21,962 nt of DNA from an uncultured Alphaproteobacteria bacterium (GCA_944392185.1 CALXVW010000029.1:1-21962), one strand, 5' to 3'. Positions 1-6,128 are shown, counted from the first letter of the stretch. Notes: generated by a model not told the origin, from the sequence alone. A program made the numbers and translations.

Positions 1-1
1 A

Positions 2-646
2 CGTTATCCATATATTGTGGATTATGGTCACACTGGCAGTTGTACGGAGAAGTTCCGTACGTGGTTGGAACAGATACAAAGATACATGCGTCGGGACTTT
101 TTTATGTTCTGCCAGGAGAACGATGTCAAGGAGGGTGATATTATCACTTTTACGGTTGATTTGACTGGCGTAAATATGTCTCTCAATGGGAGTGGCCGAG
201 CAAAGTATAGAGTGAAACCATCACCTAATTCGGTCACAAGGCGGCCGAGGATATACTGCTCTGAGACCTATATACTTCGCAGGAAGTATGGGGGGCCCGA
301 ACCGGAGCTTTTGCTCGCAGACGAAGCATGGCTCTATGTTGAAAATGTGGAAAACGTTTTTGGCAAGATATGTTGCTCCAGAGCTTGGCAAATGGGCGTG
401 CGGCCGTATCTTTGCGAGGTTGAGCAGGAGGACGGTTTCAAATCTGTCGCTCTTGCTACGACGGCAAAGGATGACGAGGACAACGAGCATCAGTTGCTCT
501 GTTTGGTTACCAACGGCCTCATCATGTTTGATGCCGGAGCCAAACTGACGCCGGTGCCGCTCAACAAGACTCTCCTTCGCGTGGCGGATTGCGTATTCCG
601 CCTTGATGTTGGGGAGAAGGGCTTAAAAGCTCTAGTTAGGGCTTAG
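2..646 (+). CDS. Orphan protein, 5'-partial, family unknown
   Basis: I do not recognise this protein. The reading frame is open to the window edge, and the first possible start inside the window (GTG at 17) has no Shine-Dalgarno sequence ahead of it, so the gene probably begins upstream. No signal peptide, membrane segment or catalytic motif is visible; the protein looks soluble, with mixed alpha/beta character. Its C-terminal half can be aligned by eye with the next orphan gene (855-1580): LLCLVTNGLIMF here against FLCLMDNGRILE there, followed in both by a Pro-Val, a Lys and a Leu-Arg at similar spacing. The codons are richer in G/C third positions than those of the housekeeping genes nearby. 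A strong intrinsic terminator follows 20 bases after the stop. That it is translated is well supported by length and terminator; its function is unknown. Confidence 0.6.
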   Translation, partial: RYPYIVDYGHTGSCTEKFRTWLEQIQRYMRRDFFMFCQENDVKEGDIITFTVDLTGVNMSLNGSGRAKYRVKPSPNSVTRRPRIYCSETYILRRKYGGPEPELLLADEAWLYVENVENVFGKICCSRAWQMGVRPYLCEVEQEDGFKSVALATTAKDDEDNEHQLLCLVTNGLIMFDAGAKLTPVPLNKTLLRVADCVFRLDVGEKGLKALVRA

Positions 647-666
647 TTCTTCCAAAAATACGGATC

Positions 667-702
667 GGGCGCTGCTTTGAACAAAAGCGGCGTCCTTTTT
701 TT
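667..702 (+). terminator. Rho-independent terminator of the first orphan gene
   Basis: A 12-bp stem (667-678 with 684-695, two or three G-U pairs) closes a 5-base loop, GAACA, and is followed at once by seven T residues (696-702). It lies about 20 bases after the stop codon at 646 and is a textbook intrinsic terminator. Confidence 0.9.
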
Positions 703-854
703 ATGTCCATACATAAATTTTGATGTTTTGCCATTTAGTATATTGACTAATTTTGTCTAAAGTTGTAAATTGTAAAGTATCTGAAAAAAATTATGTTAGA
801 TTTATTAACCCGATGTGCAGATAGCATTTTGTACATCACAAAAACCCAAATACT

Positions 855-1580
855 ATGGAAAATTTGAACAAAATCCCAACGGTTCTTCATCCGGACGGAT
901 TGCCTAAACCGAAATGTAAATCTCGTAAAAACAGAGACCTCGTCGATTGTTTTATCAATGGGGTTGGATTGCAAGAATTTTGCAACAATCCTGAAAACAA
1001 AGTACAAGCCGGCATGCTGATGCAAATCTGCTGCAGCCAGGAGAATAAGTATTATACACTTTCTTCGGGAGAGTTTATTGATACTTTCCGGATTAATTTG
1101 TTTCCTAATGAGGGACTGCGCCTTTATAAAATGGGGCGTTTTATCAATCGCCCGAGCTGTGGCTCTGAGGTTAGAACTTTTTATTCTGCCACTTTTGTAG
1201 TGACTTTTGAGGATGGTTACTGGAACGCTGAACTAATTCTGGAAGATGACGGCCAGCTTTCTTCTGGCAAAGTGAAAAAGGCATTCCAGCGGATTGCCGG
1301 CCTCAAAGAGCTGACTTCGTTGGGGACAAAGCCGCAGATGTCATCGGTTCGCCTTTCCGTTGAGGGCACGTCTACTTTTGAGACCAAGGCTTGGGCTCAG
1401 AAGTTTATGACCCCTGAGGGTGAGGAAAAAACTTTCCTTTGCCTTATGGATAACGGACGCATTTTGGAGGTTTCTGAAAAGGAGCTGCCCGTGTGCGAGC
1501 CTTGCAAAGATGCTGTTCTGCGGACCAAGTTTAATTGGTTCTCGTGGGATGGCTTTATGTATAACAGATTAAAAGATTAG
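855..1580 (+). CDS. Orphan protein of 241 aa, probable distant paralogue of the preceding gene
   Basis: Function unknown. No signal peptide or membrane segment is evident. The C-terminal ~100 residues resemble the end of the gene at 2-646: a stretch of the form E-L-x-L-x-D, a later FxT/FKS segment, then FLCLMDNGRILE followed by a Pro-Val and a Lys..Leu-Arg. The N-terminal region holds several cysteines, including CC at about residue 57. The ATG at 855 is the only good start, but no Shine-Dalgarno sequence precedes it; the bases before it read CACAAAAACCCAAATACT. A similar ACAAAACCCAAAA motif precedes the unrelated orphan gene at 15902. The next gene starts 3 bases after this stop, so the two are probably co-transcribed. 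A promoter somewhere in 703-854 is expected but I cannot fix it. Confidence 0.7.
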   Translation: MENLNKIPTVLHPDGLPKPKCKSRKNRDLVDCFINGVGLQEFCNNPENKVQAGMLMQICCSQENKYYTLSSGEFIDTFRINLFPNEGLRLYKMGRFINRPSCGSEVRTFYSATFVVTFEDGYWNAELILEDDGQLSSGKVKKAFQRIAGLKELTSLGTKPQMSSVRLSVEGTSTFETKAWAQKFMTPEGEEKTFLCLMDNGRILEVSEKELPVCEPCKDAVLRTKFNWFSWDGFMYNRLKD

Positions 1581-1583
1581 GCC

Positions 1584-2150
1584 ATGAATATAAAATTGTT
1601 TTTTAATCTGTATGCTGGGGCACGTACGGATGCAGAGTTCAGGCAAGTACTTTCTCTGCTTTTGAAAGAAAGCACGGAGAATGCTGATCTGAAAGGGATT
1701 GCCAAAGGTCTGCAGGACTATCCTGAACTTCTGAAAGGGAAGGAAAAAGAGTTTATAGCTTTGTTTGACAAGGCTATGCAACAATTTCTCGAACCCAAGG
1801 AAGGGGAAGGGGTGGTAAAGCAAACAACAATTTTTAGCTTTCTGCCGGTGTTTGAACTTCCTGTGATGCTGGAATTTATGTTCCAAACGGCAAGCCCGGC
1901 TTGGGATGTAGGCTTTGCCAAGAAAATGGTGAAGCTGTTTGGCATTGCCCATGCCAGCTTCTCGCGTCCAGAGGTCGGACACTTCTTTTTGGAAGTGTTA
2001 CCCAAACTGACGGAAAAGTACCCGTTAACCATGCGGGCGCTTTTCACCGAAATCCAAATCCGCAACCGCAACGCACTCAAGGTCGGAGCCGTGACGGATA
2101 TTTGGGTTCAGCTTGAAGAGGTCTACGGAGCTCTTCAGAAAAAAAATTAA
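1584..2150 (+). CDS. Orphan helical protein of 188 aa
   Basis: I do not recognise a family. The predicted protein is rich in Leu, Phe, Lys and Glu and looks almost wholly alpha-helical and cytoplasmic; there is no signal peptide and no clear membrane helix, though the middle segment around FSFLPVFELPVMLEFMF is markedly hydrophobic. The ATG lies 3 bases after the stop of the 241-aa orphan gene and has no strong ribosome binding site of its own, which suggests translational coupling within a two-gene unit. A hairpin that may act as terminator follows directly. Because it is linked to the 241-aa gene, the two products may act together, but that is inference only. Confidence 0.7.
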   Translation: MNIKLFFNLYAGARTDAEFRQVLSLLLKESTENADLKGIAKGLQDYPELLKGKEKEFIALFDKAMQQFLEPKEGEGVVKQTTIFSFLPVFELPVMLEFMFQTASPAWDVGFAKKMVKLFGIAHASFSRPEVGHFFLEVLPKLTEKYPLTMRALFTEIQIRNRNALKVGAVTDIWVQLEEVYGALQKKN

Positions 2151-2157
2151 GACCATG

Positions 2158-2196
2158 GCCGGTTCTACCCAAAAGGTAGGCCGGCTTTGGCGTTTT
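2158..2196 (+). terminator. Probable terminator of the two-gene orphan unit
   Basis: GCCGG (2158-2162) pairs with CCGGC (2181-2185), extended inward by two G-U pairs and TACC/GGTA around a short A-rich loop, with one bulged base. The following T-rich tract is short and interrupted (TTTGGCGTTTT), so termination may be partial. Confidence 0.5.
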
Positions 2197-2450
2197 AAAA
2201 TATCTCCCTTAAACCAAAGCTCTATTTTAAGAATCGGAACCAGAACTTATCTCTTATAGAGAAATTTGATTTTGAGTGCCAAAATTTGCAAGCCAAAAAC
2301 TAAAAATGCAGGCCCTTTTGATAAAATTTATGCTTTTTTTGAGGAGTTCTTGTTTTTGGTGTTGAAAATTAAATTTTTATTGCTTAAGTTAAAACTGTAT
2401 TAGTTATTTAACGATTACATTTATATTAAAACCCATATGGAGATAATAAA
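2197..2450. other. AT-rich intergenic region ahead of pal
   Basis: No gene is visible here. The stretch is very AT-rich and must hold the pal promoter, but several weak -35/-10 pairs compete and none stands out. A small palindrome, TCTCTTATAGAGA, lies near 2251-2263. The only secure signal is the ribosome binding site GGAG about 10 bases before the pal ATG. Confidence 0.5.
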
Positions 2451-2912
2451 ATGAAAAAACTTTTAAGTTTGTTCTGTGCTATCATTGCCTTGTCTGGCTG
2501 TTCTTCTCTGAGCGAGAGTTCTTTGTTCGGCGGCAGCGAGTGCGAATCTAAAATGGCTCGTGACTTCATGGAAAATGCCGAAGACAGAGTTTTCTTCGCT
2601 TTCGACAGCTCTGCCATTAGCCCGGATTCTGCCGAGATTTTGGATACTCAGGTTAAATGGTTGAAGAAACATGAGAATGTTAATGTAGTTGTTCAAGGTT
2701 ACTGCGATGAGCGCGGTACTCGTGAATACAACTTGGCCTTGGGTGAGCGTCGTGCAAACGCCGTAAAACAATACCTCGTTTCTCAAGGTATTGCTGCTGA
2801 CCGCATTTCTACCATTTCTTATGGTAAAGAGCGTCCGGCTGTTTTGGGCAACAACGAAGCCGCTTGGGCTCAGAACCGTCGTGCCGTTACCGTTGTTAAG
2901 GCCGGTAACTAA
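2451..2912 (+). CDS. pal: Peptidoglycan-associated lipoprotein Pal
   Basis: Pal is the outer-membrane lipoprotein of the Tol-Pal system; it binds peptidoglycan non-covalently and helps outer-membrane constriction at division. The 153-aa product has a short Lys-rich N terminus, a hydrophobic core and the lipobox LSGC, giving lipidated Cys17. A linker leads to an OmpA-like domain from about residue 45 to the end, with the typical CDERGTREYNLALGERR stretch that binds diaminopimelate, and the SYGKERPAVLG and NRRA motifs of Pal. Length and motifs match the family closely. The ATG is preceded by GGAG. An intrinsic terminator follows, so pal seems to be its own transcription unit. The usual upstream partner tolB is not in this window; orphan genes lie there instead. 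Confidence 0.97.
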   Translation: MKKLLSLFCAIIALSGCSSLSESSLFGGSECESKMARDFMENAEDRVFFAFDSSAISPDSAEILDTQVKWLKKHENVNVVVQGYCDERGTREYNLALGERRANAVKQYLVSQGIAADRISTISYGKERPAVLGNNEAAWAQNRRAVTVVKAGN

Positions 2913-2934
2913 TCGATATTCTGTCGTTAGTTTG

Positions 2935-2969
2935 AAAAAAGCGTATCCTTTTTGGATACGCTTTTTTTT
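2935..2969. terminator. Strong, probably bidirectional terminator after pal
   Basis: A perfect 8-bp stem GCGTATCC/GGATACGC (2941-2948 with 2954-2961) with an all-T loop is flanked by a run of A on the left and eight T on the right, so it can end transcription from either side. Confidence 0.93.
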
Positions 2970-2973
2970 GTGC

Positions 2974-3002
2974 TTGTTATTATCTTAAAAGTAAATTATC
3001 TT
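2974..3002 (+). promoter_or_regulatory. Candidate sigma70 promoter of cpoB
   Basis: TTGTTA (2974-2979) and TATCTT (2997-3002) are separated by 17 bases and lie between the pal terminator and cpoB. The boxes are imperfect; the placement after a terminator supports the call. Confidence 0.4.
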
Positions 3003-3037
3003 ATTCCAAGGTTTATTGTTTTTTTTATGAGGTAGAT

Positions 3038-3886
3038 ATGAAGGTCTTTAGAATTGCTTTGTTGGCTTCAACCCTTTTGTTGCCCGCTTTTCCTGCTGAG
3101 GCTCAAAATGCTTTGCAGGCTGAGATTGATCAGTTGAGGGAAGATGTGCAGATTTTGCAACGCCAGGCTTATCGCGAAAAGCAGGATGGAATCGCTCCGG
3201 CTTCGGCTCAGAGTGTGGCTGTTAGAATGGGCGAATTTGATGAGACCTTGCGCCAGGCTGTTGGCAAGATTGATGAGCTTGAGTTCAAAATCAACAAGCT
3301 TAACGAGCGCTTGGATGTGATGAACAAGGATATTGATATCCGCTTCAAGATGTATGAGGGCAAACCGATTGAAGGTGGCGGATTGGGACAAACTCAGGCA
3401 GAGGCTCCAAAATTTGCGGCTCCGGTGGCAGAAGGTGCGCCCGCCTCAATCGTGGGAGGAGCTATCTCTAAAGGTGATGATCTGGCACCGGTCAAAACCC
3501 AATCTGCGGAAGATATTTATAAACAAGGTATGGATGCCATCAATGCCGGCCGCAATGATGAAGCAGCTCAAAAGTTTACTGCTGTTATGACTAAGTTTCC
3601 CGAGCATAAGTTAGCCGGCAATGCTCAATATTGGTTGGGTGAGGCTTATTATGCAAAGAAGGACTATGCTAAAGCTGCCGTTGCTTTCGGAAAGGTTTTG
3701 GAAAAATACAAAGACGGCAACAAAGGCGCAGACAGCCTGCTTAAGCTTGGTATGACCATGAGAGAACTGGGCAAAAAAGAAGAGGCTTGCACCGCTTTTA
3801 AGACATTGCCGACAGAGTTTCCGAAAGCCGAGGAATCCACTAAGACCAAGGCCGCTAATTTTGCCAAAGCTTTGGAGTGCAAATAG
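3038..3886 (+). CDS. cpoB: Cell division coordinator CpoB (Tol-Pal system protein YbgF)
   Basis: CpoB is a periplasmic protein that links peptidoglycan synthesis with Tol-driven outer-membrane constriction. The 282-aa product begins with a clear signal peptide ending in Ala-Glu-Ala at residues 20-22. Residues ~25-105 form a Leu/Glu/Lys heptad-rich coiled coil (the YbgF trimerisation region), followed by an Ala/Pro/Gly-rich linker. From about 155 to the end come three tetratricopeptide repeats, recognisable from AEDIYKQGMDAINAGR, NAQYWLGEAYYAKKDY and the later LLKLGMTMRELGKKEEAC. The start ATG has GAGGT 5 bases upstream. The order pal-cpoB-tilS is common in alphaproteobacteria. The following tilS GTG directly abuts this stop codon, so both are on one transcript. 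Confidence 0.95.
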   Translation: MKVFRIALLASTLLLPAFPAEAQNALQAEIDQLREDVQILQRQAYREKQDGIAPASAQSVAVRMGEFDETLRQAVGKIDELEFKINKLNERLDVMNKDIDIRFKMYEGKPIEGGGLGQTQAEAPKFAAPVAEGAPASIVGGAISKGDDLAPVKTQSAEDIYKQGMDAINAGRNDEAAQKFTAVMTKFPEHKLAGNAQYWLGEAYYAKKDYAKAAVAFGKVLEKYKDGNKGADSLLKLGMTMRELGKKEEACTAFKTLPTEFPKAEESTKTKAANFAKALECK

Positions 3887-4966
3887 GTGAAGGATTTCTT
3901 TGAGCGCTATCCTTTGGAGAACCAAGTTATCGCCGCCGGAGTTTCCGGCGGTGCTGATTCTCTGGCACTGGTTTTGCGGCTCAAAGATATGGGACGAAAA
4001 GTGGTTGCTTTGAGCGTTGACCATGGTTTACGCCCAACCTCGCGGCAAGAGGCTGAATATGTGGCCAATCTTATGCAACGTTTTGGAATAGAACACCATA
4101 TCCTAACCTGGGAAGGAAAAAAGCCATCAGCCGATATTGAGGCCGCCGCCAGAGAGGCAAGATACGCTCTCTTGTGCGGATGGTGCAAAGAGCACGGTGT
4201 TTCTGTCTTGGCGGTGGGGCATCATAGCAGCGAACAGGCAGAGACTTTTTTGCTTCGCTTGCAAAGAGGCAGCGGGTTGTATGGGCTTTCTTGCATGCAG
4301 CCGCTGACTTATCGTGACGGGATTTGCCTCATTCGTCCGCAGCTTGATGATAGTCCCGATGATTTGAAAGCGTATCTCAAGGCCAAAAATATTGAGTGGG
4401 TGGAAGACGAATCCAACCAAAGCGATGATTTTTTGCGCGTTAAAATTCGCAAGTTTTTACCGGAACTGGAGCGCAAAATAGGGCTTTCTGAAAAACGGCT
4501 GGCAGATACGGCCGCTGTGTTGGCCCGTAGCCGCGCTTATTTTGAAGACGAGGTCAAAAATATCATGGCCAATCGGGTGCGGTGCTTGGGCAAAAGTATC
4601 TTTTCTTTTTCAGCTCATTTGCCCTCAACTCTGCACAGTGAAATTGCCTATCGTCTGTTGGCAGAGCTTTTGCAACGTGCGGGCAACAAGCCTTATGCGC
4701 CCGAGGCTGATGAGCTTTTGCGGCTGGCACAAGAGCTCAAGGGCAAAAATTTTAAAGGTTGCACTTTGGGCGGCTGTGAGATTATCTTTGCTCAAAAAAG
4801 ATTTTGGATTGTTCCTGAACTGCGTGAGGCCAAAGTTTTGGGGCGTGATGAGTGGGAGAAGTGCTTGCAATTTGTTCCGCAATATGCTAATGCTGAGCTT
4901 CCATACAAGGTCAGACGTGCTTTGTATTTTGAGATTATGAAGGTGGCAAATGGCAAAGAAAGTTAA
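3887..4966 (+). CDS. tilS: tRNA(Ile)-lysidine synthase TilS
   Basis: TilS uses ATP to attach lysine to C34 of the CAU-anticodon tRNA-Ile, changing both its charging and its decoding to AUA. The P-loop of the N-type ATP pyrophosphatase family, SGGADS, is at residues 20-25, followed by SVDHGLRP and the RYALL segment typical of TilS. The usual HHxDDQAET motif is here HHSSEQAET, keeping the two His, Gln and Glu-Thr but replacing the two Asp. RGSGLYGLSCM and RPQLD follow as expected. The 359-aa length fits the form with a C-terminal substrate-binding region. Translation starts at a GTG directly after the cpoB stop, so it probably depends on coupling; only a weak GGAG lies upstream inside cpoB. The 3' end overlaps smpB by 17 bases. 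In many alphaproteobacteria ftsH follows tilS; here it is smpB. Confidence 0.95.
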   Translation: MKDFFERYPLENQVIAAGVSGGADSLALVLRLKDMGRKVVALSVDHGLRPTSRQEAEYVANLMQRFGIEHHILTWEGKKPSADIEAAAREARYALLCGWCKEHGVSVLAVGHHSSEQAETFLLRLQRGSGLYGLSCMQPLTYRDGICLIRPQLDDSPDDLKAYLKAKNIEWVEDESNQSDDFLRVKIRKFLPELERKIGLSEKRLADTAAVLARSRAYFEDEVKNIMANRVRCLGKSIFSFSAHLPSTLHSEIAYRLLAELLQRAGNKPYAPEADELLRLAQELKGKNFKGCTLGGCEIIFAQKRFWIVPELREAKVLGRDEWEKCLQFVPQYANAELPYKVRRALYFEIMKVANGKES

Positions 4967-5432
4967 AAGCGACTATATTTCAACCGGTTTGGTAGCCCAG
5001 AACCGGCGCGCTCATTTTGACTATCTGATTGAGGAAAAATTTGTGGCCGGTCTTGAGCTTACCGGCACGGAAGTTAAGTCTTTGCGTTTGGGGCATGCCA
5101 ACATCAATGATGCATTCGGCATTGAAAAAGACGGCGAGCTTTATATCTCTAATATGTTTATTGCTGAGTATGCCAACAAGGGTTATGCCAGCCATGCTGA
5201 AAAGCGTGACCGCAAGCTTCTTTTGAAGCACAAGGAAATCATCGACATCATTAACGCTCTTGCACGCAAGGGAGCAACTTTGGTTGCCATCAGATTATTC
5301 TTCAACGACAAAGGGCTTGCCAAGCTTGAGCTCGGTCTCGGGCGTGGTAAAAAAATCTATGACAAGAGAGAGGCTGTGAAGGATCGCGATTGGCAAAGAC
5401 AAAAAGGTCGTATAATGGCCCATCTAGAGTGA
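4950..5432 (+). CDS. smpB: SsrA-binding protein SmpB
   Basis: SmpB binds tmRNA and delivers it to stalled ribosomes for trans-translation. The 160-aa product carries the family signatures GTEVKSLR near residue 40, the central oligonucleotide-binding beta-barrel, and the C-terminal YDKREAVKDRDW segment with the basic tail that enters the empty mRNA channel. The ATG lies inside the end of tilS, in another frame, so the two are translationally coupled. I looked for the tmRNA gene in the gene-free stretch that follows and did not find its conserved tRNA-like ends or a tag-peptide frame. Confidence 0.97.
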   Translation: MAKKVKSDYISTGLVAQNRRAHFDYLIEEKFVAGLELTGTEVKSLRLGHANINDAFGIEKDGELYISNMFIAEYANKGYASHAEKRDRKLLLKHKEIIDIINALARKGATLVAIRLFFNDKGLAKLELGLGRGKKIYDKREAVKDRDWQRQKGRIMAHLE

Positions 5433-5499
5433 TTTGTTCAGGTCAAAAGTGTCCTCACGTACGTCTGATGTACGCTCCGGTACTTTTGCCTTTCAAATC
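5431..5499. repeat. Nested palindromic element at the end of smpB
   Basis: Three nested inverted repeats share one centre: GATTTG/CAAATC (5431-5436 with 5494-5499), GG.CAAAAGT/ACTTTTGCC (5441-5450 with 5482-5490) and CGTAC/GTACG (5458-5462 with 5470-5474). The resulting long imperfect hairpin starts at the smpB stop. It is not followed directly by a T-run, so it looks more like a dispersed palindromic element or mRNA-end stabiliser than a simple terminator. Only one copy is seen in this window. Confidence 0.5.
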
Positions 5500-5559
5500 G
5501 CATTTTCTGGCTTTTTCGTCCGGCGGTTTTTTGAGATAAAATTTTATGTACTTTTTAAT

Positions 5560-5580
5560 CCGCAATTGGGCGGTTTTTTT
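5560..5580 (+). terminator. Probable terminator downstream of smpB
   Basis: CCGC (5560-5563) and GCGG (5570-5573) form a short GC-only stem with a 6-base loop, followed by seven T residues (5574-5580). The stem is short but the T-run is good; it would end the cpoB-tilS-smpB transcript. Confidence 0.55.
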
Positions 5581-5581
5581 A

Positions 5582-5609
5582 TTGTCTTTTTATAACTATC
5601 TGCTATTAT
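5582..5609 (+). promoter_or_regulatory. Candidate sigma70 promoter for a structured RNA
   Basis: TTGTCT (5582-5587) and TATTAT (5604-5609) are spaced by 16 bases, directly after a terminator-like hairpin and before a highly structured segment. A start near 5616 would be expected. Confidence 0.5.
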
Positions 5610-5615
5610 GCTCTT

Positions 5616-5777
5616 GCTGCGGTGAGTTGCCGCAGTGGAGAGTGAAAACTCCTTATACCAATTGTTCCCCTTTGGGGAGCCGAAGATATAAGCGCATTTT
5701 TGCGACGAATAATTCGGGCTGTGGTATAACAGTTTTCACCTCCCCTCCTTGATTTTTCAAGGAGGTTATCTTTTATA
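5616..5777 (+). ncRNA. Candidate orphan structured RNA or riboswitch-like leader
   Basis: No open frame explains this segment, but it folds convincingly by eye. A 5' hairpin CTGCGG/CCGCAG (5617-5622 with 5630-5635) comes first. A long helix then joins GGAG-GTGAAAAC-TTATACCA (5637-5660, one bulge and one small internal loop) to TGGTATAA-GTTTTCAC-CTCC (5722-5743). That helix encloses two further arms, CCCC/GGGG (5667-5670 with 5674-5677) and AGCCGAA/TTCGG(G)CT (5678-5684 with 5713-5720) capped by CGCA/TGCG, making a three-way junction. A terminator-like hairpin ends it. I could not match it to tmRNA, SRP RNA, RNase P or a riboswitch class I know. Its ~160-nt length and rod with internal bubble make a divergent 6S RNA one possibility, but conserved 6S sequence is not evident. 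It may be a free small RNA or the leader of the 78-aa gene. Confidence 0.45.
5744..5777 (+). terminator. Terminator-like hairpin closing the structured RNA
   Basis: A perfect 9-bp stem CCTCCTTGA/TCAAGGAGG (5744-5752 with 5757-5765) has a TTTT loop and is followed by the T-rich tract TTATCTTTTAT. The right arm contains a perfect Shine-Dalgarno sequence (AAGGAGG), but no start codon with an open frame follows it. Confidence 0.6.
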
Positions 5778-5820
5778 AAGAACAAAAGTTCCTTTGGTTT
5801 AAAACTATCGTTCTTTATAA
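5773..5820. repeat. 11-bp perfect inverted repeat around a candidate promoter
   Basis: TTATAAAGAAC (5773-5783) and GTTCTTTATAA (5810-5820) are exact reverse complements 26 bases apart. The left arm can instead form the small hairpin GAAC-AAAA-GTTC (5780-5791), so the two pairings exclude each other in RNA. A candidate promoter TTGGTT (5794-5799), 16 bases, TATAAG (5816-5821) has its -10 in the right arm, so the repeat could also be an operator for the 78-aa gene. Confidence 0.5.
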
Positions 5821-5825
5821 GAGGC

Positions 5826-5861
5826 GGGGCTTTGAAATTTGTTATCTAATTTCGGAGCCCC
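5826..5861 (+). promoter_or_regulatory. 14-bp leader hairpin ahead of the 78-aa gene
   Basis: GGGGCTTTGAAATT (5826-5839) pairs without interruption with AATTTCGGAGCCCC (5848-5861), two G-U pairs included, around an 8-base loop. No T-run follows, so it is not a terminator; it sits in the 5' leader, about 16 bases ahead of the AAGGGGA ribosome binding site of the 78-aa gene. Confidence 0.55.
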
Positions 5862-5888
5862 GGGCTGATAAAAAGAAAGGGGACTACC

Positions 5889-6125
5889 ATGGCTGTTAAA
5901 AATAATCAAAAGTTGCAGGAGCTGATTAAAACTCTGGAGCAAGATGAAATCTCCGTCAATCCTGATTTTATTTTGCCGATGGATAAAAATTCAAATCCTC
6001 TGAGATGGTCTCAACTACATCGGCTTATTCGTTATTTTGTGGCGATAGATGATGTTGAAACCCAAAACTTTATTGTTGAGGTTGCTGCAGTTTTTGCACA
6101 AAAAAATTCCAATTCTGCAAGCTGA
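5889..6125 (+). CDS. Small protein of 78 aa, function unknown
   Basis: I do not recognise this protein. It is soluble and probably helical, with an acidic N-terminal third, a central segment with RWSQLHRLIRYF and a hydrophobic helix near the C terminus. It lacks the signatures of RpoZ, which a small gene here might suggest. The ATG has a good ribosome binding site (AAGGGGA, 5-6 bases spacing), which supports translation. Its leader is unusually structured: a candidate RNA with terminator, an 11-bp inverted repeat over a possible promoter and a 14-bp hairpin lie within the preceding 270 bases, so expression is likely controlled. It ends 3 bases from the convergent tadA stop. Confidence 0.75.
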   Translation: MAVKNNQKLQELIKTLEQDEISVNPDFILPMDKNSNPLRWSQLHRLIRYFVAIDDVETQNFIVEVAAVFAQKNSNSAS

Positions 6126-6128
6126 TTT

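Noticed and set aside
1569..1982. 137-codon minus-strand frame opposite the 188-aa gene
   Set aside because: No ribosome binding site or recognisable features; it is antisense to a better supported gene.
2362..2427. Specific promoter for pal (TTGAAA, TTGCTT or TTAGTT with various -10 boxes)
   Set aside because: Several equally weak pairs exist in this AT-rich stretch; none is convincing.
5464..5474. Hammerhead ribozyme core (CTGATG)
   Set aside because: The core reads CTGATGT, not CTGANGA, and no GAAA strand follows at a suitable place.
5616..5777. Firm call of 6S RNA
   Set aside because: Length and rod-like fold fit loosely, but no conserved 6S bubble sequence is recognisable; kept only as a possibility.
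5433..5888. tmRNA gene (ssrA) next to smpB, one- or two-piece
   Set aside because: GGGGCT and GAGCCCC ends at 5826-5861 look tempting, but they pair as a simple hairpin; there is no T-loop, no conserved tmRNA 5' sequence and no tag-peptide frame.
5889..6125. RpoZ (RNA polymerase omega subunit) for the 78-aa gene
   Set aside because: Size is right, but the typical RpoZ N-terminal motifs are absent.
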